From assembly GCF_008831285.2 (NCBI RefSeq), contig NC_045138.2, positions 40,973,115-41,037,114 of the forward strand: a DNA stretch of 64,000 nt. Direction: 5' to 3'. Position numbers and translations under genes: made by a program. The notes under the pieces are model-generated. The model did no database searches and was not told where the DNA came from. It saw nothing but the letters and a program-made list of their open reading frames with translations. Of this stretch, positions 38,276 through 49,461 are shown one piece after another (within the stretch, counting starts at the first letter, position 1; each line of letters starts with the position of its first letter). This DNA comes from Nymphaea colorata (Eukaryota; Streptophyta; Magnoliopsida; Nymphaeales; Nymphaeaceae).

Positions 38276-38728
38276 ACCTTCTTTCTTTTGGTGATGTAAG
38301 AACAATGAGTTCAGATATTCTTTTGTCTAGATTGCCTAAATAAACAACAAAATCAGAAACAGTAGCAACGGCAGAACTTTCTATTTTTTGTGAAGAAATA
38401 AACGAGAACAGAGGTTAAATAAAATGAGAAATGGGCTAACTCCAATTCTGGTTGATGCTTCTAGATTCAGTACTGTAAGATCTCTTAAAAAAAAACTTAG
38501 AAATTAAAATTGACAACCGACTTTTCACCGATCGGCCTGGCCAGCAACGCTAAACAAATAACAGGAACAAGGCAAGGTAATTAAATTCCATGCGTAGGCA
38601 CCTAAGACTGGTATAAAGGTTGCTTGCAATGGCTGCAAATCCTTCAATATTCCCTTACTCTCCATGTCAAAATTTATGTAGCACCCTTCCCCCACTTCAT
38701 GCAATGAAGGAATCTACAGCCAACACCG

Positions 38729-38737
38729 TATATATAT
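38729..38737 (+). promoter_or_regulatory. TATA box of small-protein gene copy 2
   Basis: A TATATATA run 51 bases before the ATG at 38780, aligned with the TATA box of copy 1. Confidence 0.7.
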
Positions 38738-38779
38738 AGTAGCAGCGATCGATCATACATTCCCACGTACGCATCAACA

Positions 38780-39510
38780 ATGGATCGATCCTTGAACCAG
38801 TCAGATATTGGTGCTCTCCTTCTCTCTCTCTCTTTCGTTTGTGTGTGTATGTGTGTGTAGCCAAATTACATACTCCTTGCGTTTGTGAGACACCTTCTAA
38901 ATGCCCTCATTGATCTTTCTCTTTTGCTTCTTCCTTATTTCTGCTTACTGACTGTCTTCCACAGGTGCCAATTCAGGAGGAGACTCCAAAAAAGGCTCGC
39001 CTCCGTCAGTGGTATCAGAGACTCCATCGGATCAGAAGGCAAAAACCAGTAAGAACTAAGGATTTTGATAAGCCCTTGATCTCTCCCGATAGTGTGCCAA
39101 CTACGCACTCTGACAGAATCTGTTTTCATATTTCAGCAGCCTCAACAAAAGCCCCTCTCACCCTTTTTTTTTATCCTGATCTTTCTTCTTTACTTCTTCC
39201 TTGTTCCTGCCTTGTCTTCCATAGGTGACAACCCAGGAGGAGACTCCAGCAAGGCGCCGGTTGAAAGAGCGAAAACCAGTAAGAATTTAGGCTGTCGATA
39301 AGCCTTTGATCTAAAGCCTGTTTTCATATATCATCAGCCCCAAAAAGGAGGCAGATTCTCCTCTCTGCTCTTTCGTCTCATGCTAGTACTATGTTAAGAC
39401 AATATCCTACAAGCATGAATTGATAAAATGGTAGATCAAACTTTTGCTAGTGCATGAATCTAAGCCTCCACTACGTGCATCCAGTGTTGATAGAAATAGA
39501 CGGTGCCTGA
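38780..39510 (+). CDS. Unrecognised small hydrophilic protein, tandem copy 2 (64 aa, 4 exons)
   Basis: Exons 38780-38810, 38965-39048, 39225-39278 and 39485-39510 give 64 residues: MDRSLNQSDIG, then SGGDSKKGSPPS, SDQKAKT, PGGDSSKAPVERAKT and finally MLIEIDGA. Every donor, acceptor, phase and the stop codon align with copy 1. Exon 2 is 21 nt longer (seven extra residues, VVSETPS region) and exon 3 is 3 nt shorter; exons 1 and 4 are identical in length. Length changes only in multiples of three, next to freely varying introns, suggest that both copies code for protein. Function unknown. The product carries more lysine and proline than copy 1. Confidence 0.65.
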
Positions 39511-39769
39511 ACCTTTTTTTTTTTTTGCTACTGAAGAATAATGCGTTCCAGATTTTTTTTGTAGATTGCTTAAATAAACAACAAAATCAGAAACGGTGGC
39601 AATAGCAGAACTTTTCTCTTTTTTGTGAAGAAATAAACAAGAACAGAGGTTAAAATGAAATGAGAAATGGGACAACTCCAATACTGCTTGGGTGCTTCTA
39701 GATTCAGTACTGCATGATTTCTTAAAAAAAAAAGGATTATTTTTCATTTCTGGATGCATAGAATCCCTT

Positions 39770-41640
39770 TGGCTCTTACTCTAAAAGGTGACCATGAGTT
39801 TGTATTAGAAAAAACCAGTTCCAACCTTAAGCGGAAAACTCATTGAAGATGAAAAAGAAACTCATGAAAAGTACTTGAAGAACGACTTAATGTTTTATGA
39901 CTCTCATAATGGTTTATATGGATAATAATGTATTTCGGGTATTTAATGAAGACGAGACTACTGAAGCAACGTAAGAGGCCTCTTCAAAATATCGCACTAC
40001 ATCTTAGACTCGTATCTAACTATCAATAGAACACTATAATTCATAACAAATGGAGGAGACTGATAATGTAATGGAAGGCTGTGCATATGAAGAAACTTGA
40101 TTTAGCAGAACACTAATTTAGATGGGGAAAAATTCCTCTTGTGATGTTTTGAAAATTGAGTCGTATAGACTCGATGTTGGTAGCATAAGTGTCTTTTTGA
40201 GTGATGTTCTCTCCGTTTCTTCAATGAGAAAGAACTTGATCTCTGTTCTTCCCTTGGTTGGTAAAAGCTTTGAATCACTCTGTTTTAAATATATGAAAGA
40301 AAAGGGAAAATTCTCTAAGTGGATATTGGAAAAAGAGCATAAAGTATTCAAGCTATATGAGAGAAGTAATAATACCCTGATTTGGTCGTATAAATTGACT
40401 GTGCCTCAATTATGGACGTTAATTACATGCATAAGACACCTACACATTTATAAACATAAAGAGAATGAAGAATATGAAACTTTAATGCAACTCACCCTGA
40501 AGAATGTGAGTCTTATTTTATGGAAAGATGGCAAGGAACCCATCAAATGTGATTCATGCCACTGATTTGTTAGAAATCATTCACACAAATATTTATGGGT
40601 TGTTAGAAGTCCAAAGTCATGGTGGCATATTGTAGTCTAGAACTTTTGTTGATCAATTATCAATGTTTTGCTATTTTGTTTGATCCAACATAAACTTAAG
40701 GCTTCTTTAAGGTTAATTAAAGAATAGAAAAATAAACTTGAAAGACAACTTGGACAACATGTTAAAACAGTGGATTGGATCAAGGATATAAATGTAGCTC
40801 GATGAATTCTCTACATTATGTTGTGAACACTGGACCCTCTTAAACATGGTGAGATCCAGTATTAATAGAACTATCCAAATTCTTTTGGGAAGAAGTTGTA
40901 CATATGTACAATGGATGTATGGTTTGAATGGATTGCCCTACAAAATAGTCCAAACTATTCTTTAACCCATCTAAAGATCTGTAGTCCATCTAAAGATCTT
41001 AGATCCAAAACTTATTGGATAATAAATATGGGAGATATCCTCATTAGCAATTCAATGAAAGATTGAGACCGCCCCTTCCCCACCACGAGGTCCAGGGCTA
41101 CTTAAGGATCTGATGTCTAAAAGAATCTAAAGGCTACATATTATATCTTCAAGCTAAGAAACTTATTGAGAGCACAGATATAGTTCCTAAAAGGGAAAAA
41201 AAAAACTTAACAGTGAATCAACAGATTCAATTGAAGATCATTTGACTTACTAGATGACCTTTATGACCATGATGAACACTTAGTTAATCAACTGAGTATA
41301 CATAGTAGTTTGGCAATGAAAACTGGTGATGATCTTTCCATAACTGGATAAACTCTAAACGGTCAAAAAAGGTCAAAAGTCTCTATAATATTTAAAAGAT
41401 TAGCATATGCATTCAATGGAGGGGACGAGTCACTTTGTTGGCCTTAAAAAAATGAACGATTTGACATGTATTGAAATCATTAACTCAAATAATAAATGTG
41501 ATGAATGAAGAGGTAGAGTCAATAGAAAGAACTTGGGAATTGTCTGAAAGAAAGAAAACCTACTGGTTGTAAGCAGGTAAAGAAGAAATTTCAAGTAAGA
41601 TGGTTCCATGAACACACACAAAAAAAAAAAAGTGAGACTA
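39770..41640 (+). mobile_element. Decayed Ty1/copia retrotransposon
   Basis: The clearest part is an open frame at 40122-40565 with the gag-pre-integrase pattern (LSDVLSVSSMRKNLISVLPL, GKFSKWILEKEHKVFKL, then LTLKNVSLILW and KCDSCH). Downstream, with stops and frameshifts, come integrase-like pieces: LLEIIHTNIYG near 40568-40600, TFVDQL near 40640, and residues resembling the RTIQILLGRS and LNGLPYKIVQ segments at 40865-40960. No intact gag, reverse transcriptase or LTR pair was found. The element cannot be functional. It sits directly after the duplicated small-protein genes. Confidence 0.7.
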
Positions 41641-41968
41641 GTGGCGAAGAGTTGAGCTCAGAAAATGAAATATATTATTCATAAATTTATTGGTGGTAAA
41701 TATATATTCTTGGAACACCATTCCGGGAACAACCATTTCCGTGACGCCTGTTCCTGGTGCACTCTCAGCGTTCCAGCGAAGACAATCGAACGTGCAGTAG
41801 CGTCTGTAGGATACTTTTAGCCCAATTCCCTGTGATGGTCAGGTTCTAATCCGGTTTTTTTCCCTTCTCCTTCAATTGAAAATCTCTGAGATCGAACGGA
41901 CGCATACTCAAGTTTATATGAAAGTTTTTAAAGTATAGTTTTTTTATTCTCGCATTGGCAATTCATAG

Positions 41969-42988
41969 TGAAAAGGAATGGGGACAAGACAAATGATGAA
42001 CTGATGAAGGAGATAGAGAATATGGTGCTGTTCAAGGAACTGATCTCAAAACCCGTCGACTTTGTTGATTTCTACGATGGCCTCTCCCGCATCTTCGAGT
42101 AAAACTCTCGTCTCATGTTCTTTTGCATTTGTAGATGCCTTAGATGATGCCCATGACCAACTTTCTTAACGCAAAGTTGAACATGAATATTGTGCTTTTC
42201 TTTCTTGGGCCTTTCTACAAATTTAATTTAATATATGACCAACTTTTGATCATTTCTCAAATGGAGAACGGCAGAACTGCAGCTACTAGGCCTATCTGTT
42301 TATATCGTTCCTGGTCCTGCTTTACTTTGATTATTATGTGAATAAAAAGATCAACAATAGGTTTTTGTTAAAAGTTACCATTTTCCTTCCGCAAGTCCAT
42401 TACGTGAAACTTTGCAATCTCCGGCCGCCCGATTTGATGATACTTTTCCTTGAGAAAATGTTTTTCCTTCTTTTGTTTAGAAAGCCCAAAGCCATACCGA
42501 GAGCTGGTCGAAATTAAATCGTTGCATAACATGTTTTAAGAAGAATTGTAACCGTTCACTCCCGTTCAATGTCACTAGAAAACTGAGTGTCAAAAGAGGT
42601 GGCTCACACATCAGTTTGCCGGAGAAGGAATGGATCAAGAAAAAGTTTGAGGTCTCAAGATTGAACTCTTTCTTCTAGACTTAAACTTTCCAACACAGTG
42701 CAACCAAATGAAAAATAAAGGAATTTTTTGATTTTATTGCAGGACTGTGCAGGGGACAGGCACTACCTGAGCAAAGAAGAGTTTAGGAAATTCCTCGAGG
42801 AGATATTGAAAAGCGGCGTAGGATTAAGGAATTACGAGATGGCCATGTATCTAGCAGCAGTTCCCGTTCTTTCTGTCATCATCAAGCCCTTCATTCCCGG
42901 CACCATCTCTGAGATCCCTAATAGTTTCTTCATTCCTGTGGTAACTTCAGCTACTGCATTCATTTTAGCGCACATGAGGAAAATATAG
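41969..42988 (+). CDS. Unrecognised small protein with hydrophobic C-terminus, 3 exons visible
   Basis: Exons 41969-42098, 42481-42506 and 42753-42988 join in frame with GT...AG introns. The product has at least 129 residues: KRNGDKTNDELMKEIENM, FKELISKPVDFVDFYDGLSR, the microexon-encoded KPKAIPRA, then GDRHYLSKEEFRKFLEEI and a hydrophobic tail (PVLSVIIKPFIPGTI, FFIPVVTSATAFILAH) ending HMRKI. The GDRHYLSKEEF block resembles the second half of an EF-hand, but no full calcium loop is visible. The tail could form one or two membrane segments. Exon 3 must use the acceptor after CTGTGCAG; the acceptor 11 bases upstream would break the frame. The start is unsettled: exon 1 begins with TG after an AG, so an upstream exon ending in A would create a split ATG, or an upstream coding exon is missed. 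I do not recognise the family. Confidence 0.7.
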
Positions 42989-43320
42989 CGCAGTTCCACA
43001 AGGACCACAACTATCCGTGTTTCCCAGGAAATTTATGACATCCTCATTGCTGGGATCATCTCTATCGCTAATATGATTTATATTCTTAGCGGATTATTTG
43101 GGATAGAGTGCTTATGTGTATGACTATATGAGGACATTCAAATCCAACAAAATGAATAAACATATTTCGGCAAGAGACATTACTGGCGTAGATGTAAAAG
43201 TAAAAGCACGCATCTTTGGCGAGTAAACAAAAAGACTTAAACGTCCTCGGTTGACAAGAGGAGGGAGCAAAGGTAATAGGCTATATTTTGAATGAGCTTG
43301 AATAAAATAGTGCTTGAACA

Positions 43321-43322
<2 letters not shown>

Positions 43323-43363
<41 letters not shown>
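43323..43363. repeat. (AT)n microsatellite
   Basis: 41 bp of uninterrupted AT. Confidence 0.95.
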
Positions 43364-43369
<6 letters not shown>

Positions 43370-43575
43370 GAATTGTAACTCTGGCTATCCAGAATTACCG
43401 AACCATATAACTAAAGTCGTCTATATGGATAATTGAAAAAAACACATACAGAAAAATATGAAAATTAATACTAAATAACAAAAATGCCCATCTTTTTTTT
43501 TCCCTAACCGTCCATGGATTGAACAACCCTGGTACGTGACTCTAAAAAGTTCTAAAAAGTTAAGAGTGACCATTC

Positions 43576-43601
43576 ATATATATATATATATATATATATA
43601 T

Positions 43602-43635
<34 letters not shown>
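43576..43635. repeat. Compound (AT)n(GA)n microsatellite
   Basis: About 27 bp of AT followed by 32 bp of GA. Confidence 0.95.
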
Positions 43636-43637
<2 letters not shown>

Positions 43638-44009
43638 CTGGGTACCAAAGTAACCAAAGTTGAAAGACCCAGAAAATTTTTCAATAAAATGTCGATGCTC
43701 ATTAGCACATGAAAAAGTTCTCAGCCTCAATGTTTCTCTGGATGCCCCTCGAGTTGACACAAATAAACTGCCAAAAATCTACAAATTGTTGGAATTCGTC
43801 AATTATAAGACTCAAATAGATAGAAATTTGGGATCTGGTTTTCCATTTAAGGCACAACATACACAACGCAATAAGCAATCTCAGAAACTCCATTTTGCGT
43901 TAATGATGATGGAAGCATTAAAAGGTGACTGTCACGGACCTAGAAACCTTCAAAGGGGTAGGTCATTCGCACTTCATGTCTACATAGGTTGCATAATACC
44001 CCCCTAACA

Positions 44010-44715
44010 TACCTTCCCCAGCATACATAAGCCAATTCCAAAACCAGGACCTCCAAAAGAAGGACACAAAGTATTTGCAGCTCGAGAGTGAGATGCAACA
44101 ACATATGAGTTATGCCTAGAGAAGCCAAGAAGCACGGTGCACCAGTTTCTAGATGAGGTTGACTCTGGATTTAACCACCAAACCTGCTCATCCTTTCAGC
44201 ACCACCCTCATCGAACATTGTGTCTGATATAGATCCACATTATATTTCGACAAACACCATGTCTCCCTTATACACCAAAAAAAAAGCAAGAGCTTCATAA
44301 GGATGTCAAAAGTACTTGACCAATAAAAAAGGAAATCACCCACAAATCTATGGTGGAAGGCATAGTTAGGTCACATGTTGTTTACGTAGATATCATATAG
44401 CACCTTTTCATAAACCTTGCTCAGCATAAACCAATTCTGAGACCAGGAATGACCTCAGACAGTGGGTACAAGATTCCGTAGCTCAACAGAAAAGAAGCAA
44501 TAACTTATTCCTATAGAGGCCCTGATACATGGTCCAGCTACACTGCCGTGACTTCGTAGTGAAACTTGAACCAATGCAGCAACCAGTTTCTAGGTAAGAT
44601 TGACTCTCGATTTGACTTAAACAGCACACCTGCTCCCTATTTCAACATCAGCCTCAAAGAGTATTGTGTCTAGCAGGTATATCCACATCTTGTATGTATC
44701 TCCACAACCACCAAA
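44010..44715. repeat. Diverged direct repeat, two units of about 280 bp
   Basis: Unit 1 (about 44010-44290) and unit 2 (about 44425-44715) share in order: CAGCATA...CCAATTC...ACCAGGA, ACCAGTTTCTAG, GATTGACTCT/GGTTGACTCT, CCTGCTC, TATTGTGTCT/CATTGTGTCT and ATCCACAT. This may be an old tandem duplication or paired pieces of one dispersed repeat. Confidence 0.5.
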
Positions 44716-45122
44716 CATACCATAAGCTAACAGCAGGAGATATAGCTTAGCTAACAATTCGATAAGGAAATCAAGGATCGATCTCTTGAAGAACAAAGAA
44801 CCATTTACCATCTGCAAGCAAAATTTTCGCAGCAAAGACTGAATGTAAGGAAGGAATGCAATTCATTTGCAAGACATCATTCTATGTCACTATGAAATGA
44901 ACAATGTCTTCACAATATTCATATTCTCAACTATATTTTGCTCACATGGGAAGAACTGGAAAGTTGCCAGAATACCATCTTCCCAATCCAACAGCATGTC
45001 AATGTTGTCCACAGAAAAAAATGTCAAAAATAGATAACAAAAGGGGTCATTAATTTCATTGCTCCATTAAGCAACCATGGCAATTACCCGAAATTAGTAC
45101 CTTCATGATTGCAATAAATCTA

Positions 45123-48100
45123 TCAGGGACTGCATAGATTCTTGAGATCTTCATCTTTTGCAAACCAATCAGGTATCAACTTAGCAGCATGAGGGTAGAG
45201 GTCTTTGTACGAGTTCCTAATTGTGCCTTCTGCAACCCCAGTAGCTAGTGATATATCTAAATTCAATGAATGCAGACAATAAGATTAGCTTGAATGGAAA
45301 GAAAAAGGGTAAAAGTACAAAATTTCAAGCTGTTAAAACCTCTCAGAGGTTTCTTGTCATCTGATAGCTGTGATATCATGTAAATGACAGCTGCTGCAAT
45401 TGATATGGGACTCCTCCTGCAAATGGATACAGTTCAGAATATCGAATGTTGTAAGGTAATGGCAGAATAGATAACAGTAAGAAGAGAACTCCACAGGGTT
45501 AATAATACCCAGAACTTTAAAATGGAGACCTAGCAGCAACCCCACCAAAGCACACATGGTCAAGATGCAGCAACAAGAACAGAGACAAGGTATATTGACC
45601 CTTCAATTGATTTATCCATCCAGTCACATCTGACTGGAAAACATACCTATAAGTAGATTTCATCATTTCAGACATTCTCAAACCAATCAATAGCCCAAGG
45701 ATGTGCCTCAAGCAGGCATAGTGGCCTGATTTTTCCTGTGTTATAGTATAACATAATTTGTCATTACTGACAACACTTCTCCTGATAAAAAAAAAACCAA
45801 CAAAAAGAAGGCTTGTTGCGACTTCCCAACAAATTCATGGGTAAGAAAGTCTTATTCATTTTTTCTACAATTGATGATTCATATGAATATGAATTCTAAA
45901 ACCAAGATAATCATTGCAAGTGTCTTGTAAGCTGATAATAATAATCGAACGTGTATTGTAAGCTGATAAATCAAAATACCAATGTTCCATACATAAATTC
46001 AGCCTCATAAGAGTGCATCAAGTGAGACCATCCGGTGATAGATTACCTGATATCAAGCTCCTCAGATCGTGCAACAGCTTCAGTAGCAGCTTTGACTGCC
46101 TGATTGTTCATGCCAAGATGAGAGCAGAACCGCCTCTATGATTACAAATTTTTTCCAAATTAGAAGAGTGTTCCCAAGGTTACAAAAGGGACAAGGAAAT
46201 TTTTCTATTTTTCAGAGGAAAGCATGTACGCCTGCAACAAGAAGACTTACCAGAAAATCCCCCGCATGTATTGTTCCCATCTCCATAGATTTTCCTAATT
46301 CCTCCTCGAGAAGTTTCACAATGAACTCCTTAGCACGGCCAATTTCTTTCTTCGAAGCACCATTAGCAACAGAACATATTTCTGCAAATTGATAATCACA
46401 AGATTTATGAAATAAGATTTTGTAAAACTCCTCTCTCTATCTCTCTCTCTCTGAAGAAACAGTTAACCCAAAAATATTTGTTGGATGAAATCCTCAACCC
46501 TACCTTTTACAGTCCTTGGCTTATCTTCTTGCCGGCAGGCAATATACAGGCAAGCAGCCAAAATAGCATCCTGGTTCCTTCCTCTAATAGATTTTGAATC
46601 TTCCACCTTTTTGTAGATCTCATTGGCTCGATCCTTCAAAAAAAATTTAAAACTCTATAAGTATATACATGGTAATCTTTGATCAGTGAACCGGGCCATA
46701 GTACCACCTAAAGTTCCACAAGATGATTTAAGTGTGCCTTGGAACTATAAGTGAAAAAATGTGAGAATGTAATGAAAGTCATTGTTTAATGCTTTTTACT
46801 GACCACAATTTAATGCTTTAGCTGTTTCTGAGAAAGAGTATGGGAGTTAAAAATGTAAATGGAGTAGATACTGTTCATTTTCAACCACTTCTTGAAAAAG
46901 ATGTTGTTGATAATCATAATCCACCCTCCTCTCTCCACTCTCATCTCTATTCTCTACCCAATATCATTCTTATCTTCAGTTTAACTGCAACTCTCAAGCA
47001 GAACCTTGATAACATTACCTGGAAGTTTGCCCTCATCATTCTTGAGTCATGACAAACATCCGTTACCAAATGAGTATAAACAGCAGACTGCGATTCATTC
47101 TTACAATATTTACTAGAACATAGAAACAAAGAAAAGACCTCATGCATAGAGTCATATACATACATATAAACATATACCAACAGGAAAATTATAACAAAGT
47201 CAACAGATTGTTTCATAATTCGAGCATAATTTACCGTAACTTGACCATAGCAAAAGAGAATATGTCACCCTACAGGCATATTTTCTCTCAATGAAGAAGA
47301 TCGTAAATTTGAAGAATGCACCACACTGCAGAGGGAAAGTAGTAAATACCTTGATGGTTGCAACAAGACCAAGCCTGAAAAGACAAAATAAAACTTTCAT
47401 TAGGAATTACATCATTTTAGAGAAACTACAGACTAAAATGATGAGGGAAAAATGCCCAAGCAATAGCCAAAAGCACCCCTGTATAACATAATGAACAGTA
47501 AAGACACAAAGTAGCATGTTTCACTCAATGCCTAGTCCTTTTTCACAATAGACTTGTGCCCCCATTGTTTTAGCAAAGGAAAATGCCCAAGCAACAGCCA
47601 TAACATGTCAATGTCATAAGAGTAGATGATGAACCAAATAACATGGTTAACATGAATAGATTTACCAAAGGCCAATGGAAGAGCCAGGCAAGCTTGGCAT
47701 TTACCTAGGACAGAAAATATTTCAAGAAGAATATTCACATGGAAAAGACGATCATAAGAATTGGATTTGGGATGAACACTGCCTCAGTGAATTGGTCCAA
47801 AGTGGGCAGCCCACATATTGGACCCAGGAAGTCTACCGATCGCTTGCAGGTCAGGGTGGCAGATGCCTGCTAGAATGTATTCTGTCCCTCTCTAAAACAT
47901 GATACCAAATAGAGGAATTCATATTGGAACAAGGTCTAAAACACAATTTAGCATTGAACCTAAATGGTTTGGGCAATGAGTGACAGTAGAAATAGGGTGC
48001 CAGTTAAATGGCCAGTGTCAAACTTAACTTTTGCCTAAGGACAGGAAGTGGGATATTTGAGAAATAATTCGGATGACACCCATTTCCTCGAGAACGTAGC

Positions 48101-49299
48101 GGAAAGAGCCTTATTGATTGTAAGATAGAATAACGCCCTTAGGTATTTGCTCTTCAACTTATACATCTCATGTGTATGTCAACACAACTTAACAGGTTTT
48201 TCCAACTTTAACAGCGTGCTGGTTTCTTGGTTCTATAAAATGAACCTAGATATTCAACTATTTGGTGTCTTACTCTTCTATTCACAGCCTAAAGAAGCAA
48301 ATTCTCGTTATCTTCGATCTATCAAACCCTTTCAATTATGTGGTTCCATTTGGTTCTCCCAATTTGCCTCACGCGAAAATCAAATCCAGATAACTTCTCT
48401 CCAACCAAGCAAATAACCATGTAGAAAGAAACCCTCGAAATAATGGGGCTAATGAAAAAACAAAAGGATATTCGGATGAGAGAAGAAGCCTGCAGTACGT
48501 GTCAATAATAAACAGCAGCTAGCCCATATCTACGCCTACTAGAAAAGCAAGAGTCACATATGTGAAGCCAAAAAAGAAGAAATGTCCAAGAAACAGAAAA
48601 TGAAGATTCACAGAATTAGGAAATCTTCAGTCTCAAGGATTGCTGTTTCCTTATGTGCTCAACAGGGACAAATTCAATGTCGAAACGTATAAAACACCTC
48701 CACTTTTTACTCAAATCTTTGATCCAATCCCTTGATTTCATGTTCATCAACAATTCCAACACCAAAACCACAAAATTGCAAACTGCAAGAAGAAGCATAT
48801 GCCCGAATCGATTCACCAAGTACACGATGAAAAGCAACACCAGAAGCATAACTCAAAGAGGAATTCAAACAAAGAAGAGAGAAAAAGGAATCACGAAATT
48901 CAGAAAAAGAGCAAACGACGGAGGAAAACAGGAAGAGGCGGGGAACCTGTCGGACATGGTGGCGATGGTGCGGAAGGCAACGATGAGGGATCTGTCGGGA
49001 TTGGAGCCGCGGTTCTGCCACCGGCCGAGGGAGGAGGACAAGAAATCGGACTGGACGCCGTTGGGCTTGGAGATGACGGTGGATAGGCCGCCGTCCGTGA
49101 GGAGAGGGTTGGTGGGGCCGCCGACACGGACGGGGTCGTTGTCGCCGGACTCGTTAGCGAAGGTTCGCCACTCCGACGTCTCGTCGATGCAGTGCGCCTC
49201 CAGCACGAGGCCGCATTCCGAGCACACCGTATCTCCCGCCGAATGGTCGAACACCACCTCCGTATGCTTCTTGCAGTCCCGGCAGTACGGCTCCGCCAT
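45123..49299 (-). CDS. TFIIB: General transcription factor TFIIB, 7 exons, complete
   Basis: Recruits RNA polymerase II to promoters by bridging TBP-DNA and polymerase, and helps set the start site; acts in the nucleus. Exons 48947-49299, 47350-47374, 46504-46633, 46251-46381, 46047-46135, 45340-45416 and 45123-45256 join in frame into 312 residues, the usual plant TFIIB length. The N-terminal zinc ribbon has C6-x2-C9 and C26-x2-C29. The B-reader region SEWRTFAN follows at about 43-50. Two cyclin-like repeats follow, with [20 protein letters not shown] and [19 protein letters not shown] in the first, and [20 protein letters not shown] and [20 protein letters not shown] in the second. The protein ends [10 protein letters not shown]. 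Exon 2 is only 25 nt. The start is the only ATG that provides the zinc ribbon. Exon 1 is GC-rich and followed by a 1.57-kb intron. Confidence 0.97.
47449..47600. repeat. Short direct repeats in TFIIB intron 1
   Basis: AAATGCCCAAGCAATAGCCA (about 47450) and AAATGCCCAAGCAACAGCCA (about 47581) lie 131 bases apart. They could flank an insertion or mark a local duplication. Confidence 0.4.
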
Positions 49300-49451
49300 C
49301 CTCCTCCCTCCCTCTCCTTGTCCCTCTGTCTGCTGCGCTGCTGCTTCTACGTGGGTGTGATCGACGACGATGGTGGCGGTGAGAAGAGCGAGAGAGGGTG
49401 ACCGGTGACAAGAAATAGGGAAAGCGTGGGGATCCTACTGCCTCCCCTCCG

Positions 49452-49461
49452 TTATATATAT
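49452..49461 (-). promoter_or_regulatory. TATA box of the TFIIB gene
   Basis: The minus strand has TATATATAA about 153 bases upstream of the ATG, predicting a 5' UTR of about 120-130 nt. Confidence 0.55.

Larger units (their letters stand above)
37365..38500 (+). repeat. Tandem segmental duplication, copy 1 (about 1.14 kb)
   Basis: Aligns with 38577-39735 along its whole length at an offset of about 1215 bases. The match runs from AATTCCAGGCGTTGGCA through promoter, exons and introns to the TAGATTCAGTACTG...TCTTAAAAAAAA end. About 75 bases separate the copies. Confidence 0.9.
38577..39735 (+). repeat. Tandem segmental duplication, copy 2 (about 1.16 kb)
   Basis: Second unit of the direct duplication that starts at 37365. 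A decayed copia element lies immediately downstream. Confidence 0.9.
42989..45122. other. Intergenic region between two convergent genes, with a diverged direct repeat
   Basis: Holds the 3' UTRs of the small membrane-type gene and of TFIIB, two AT microsatellites with an adjoining GA tract, and the repeat pair at about 44010-44290 and 44425-44715. The longest open frame (43660-44007) has no recognisable features. Confidence 0.55.

Noticed and set aside
43660-44007. 115-residue plus-strand frame
   Set aside because: No recognisable motif, no promoter or splice partner, and it overlaps the diverged repeat.
48653-49360. 235-residue plus-strand frame
   Set aside because: Antisense to TFIIB exon 1 and intron 1; composition is that of a shadow frame.
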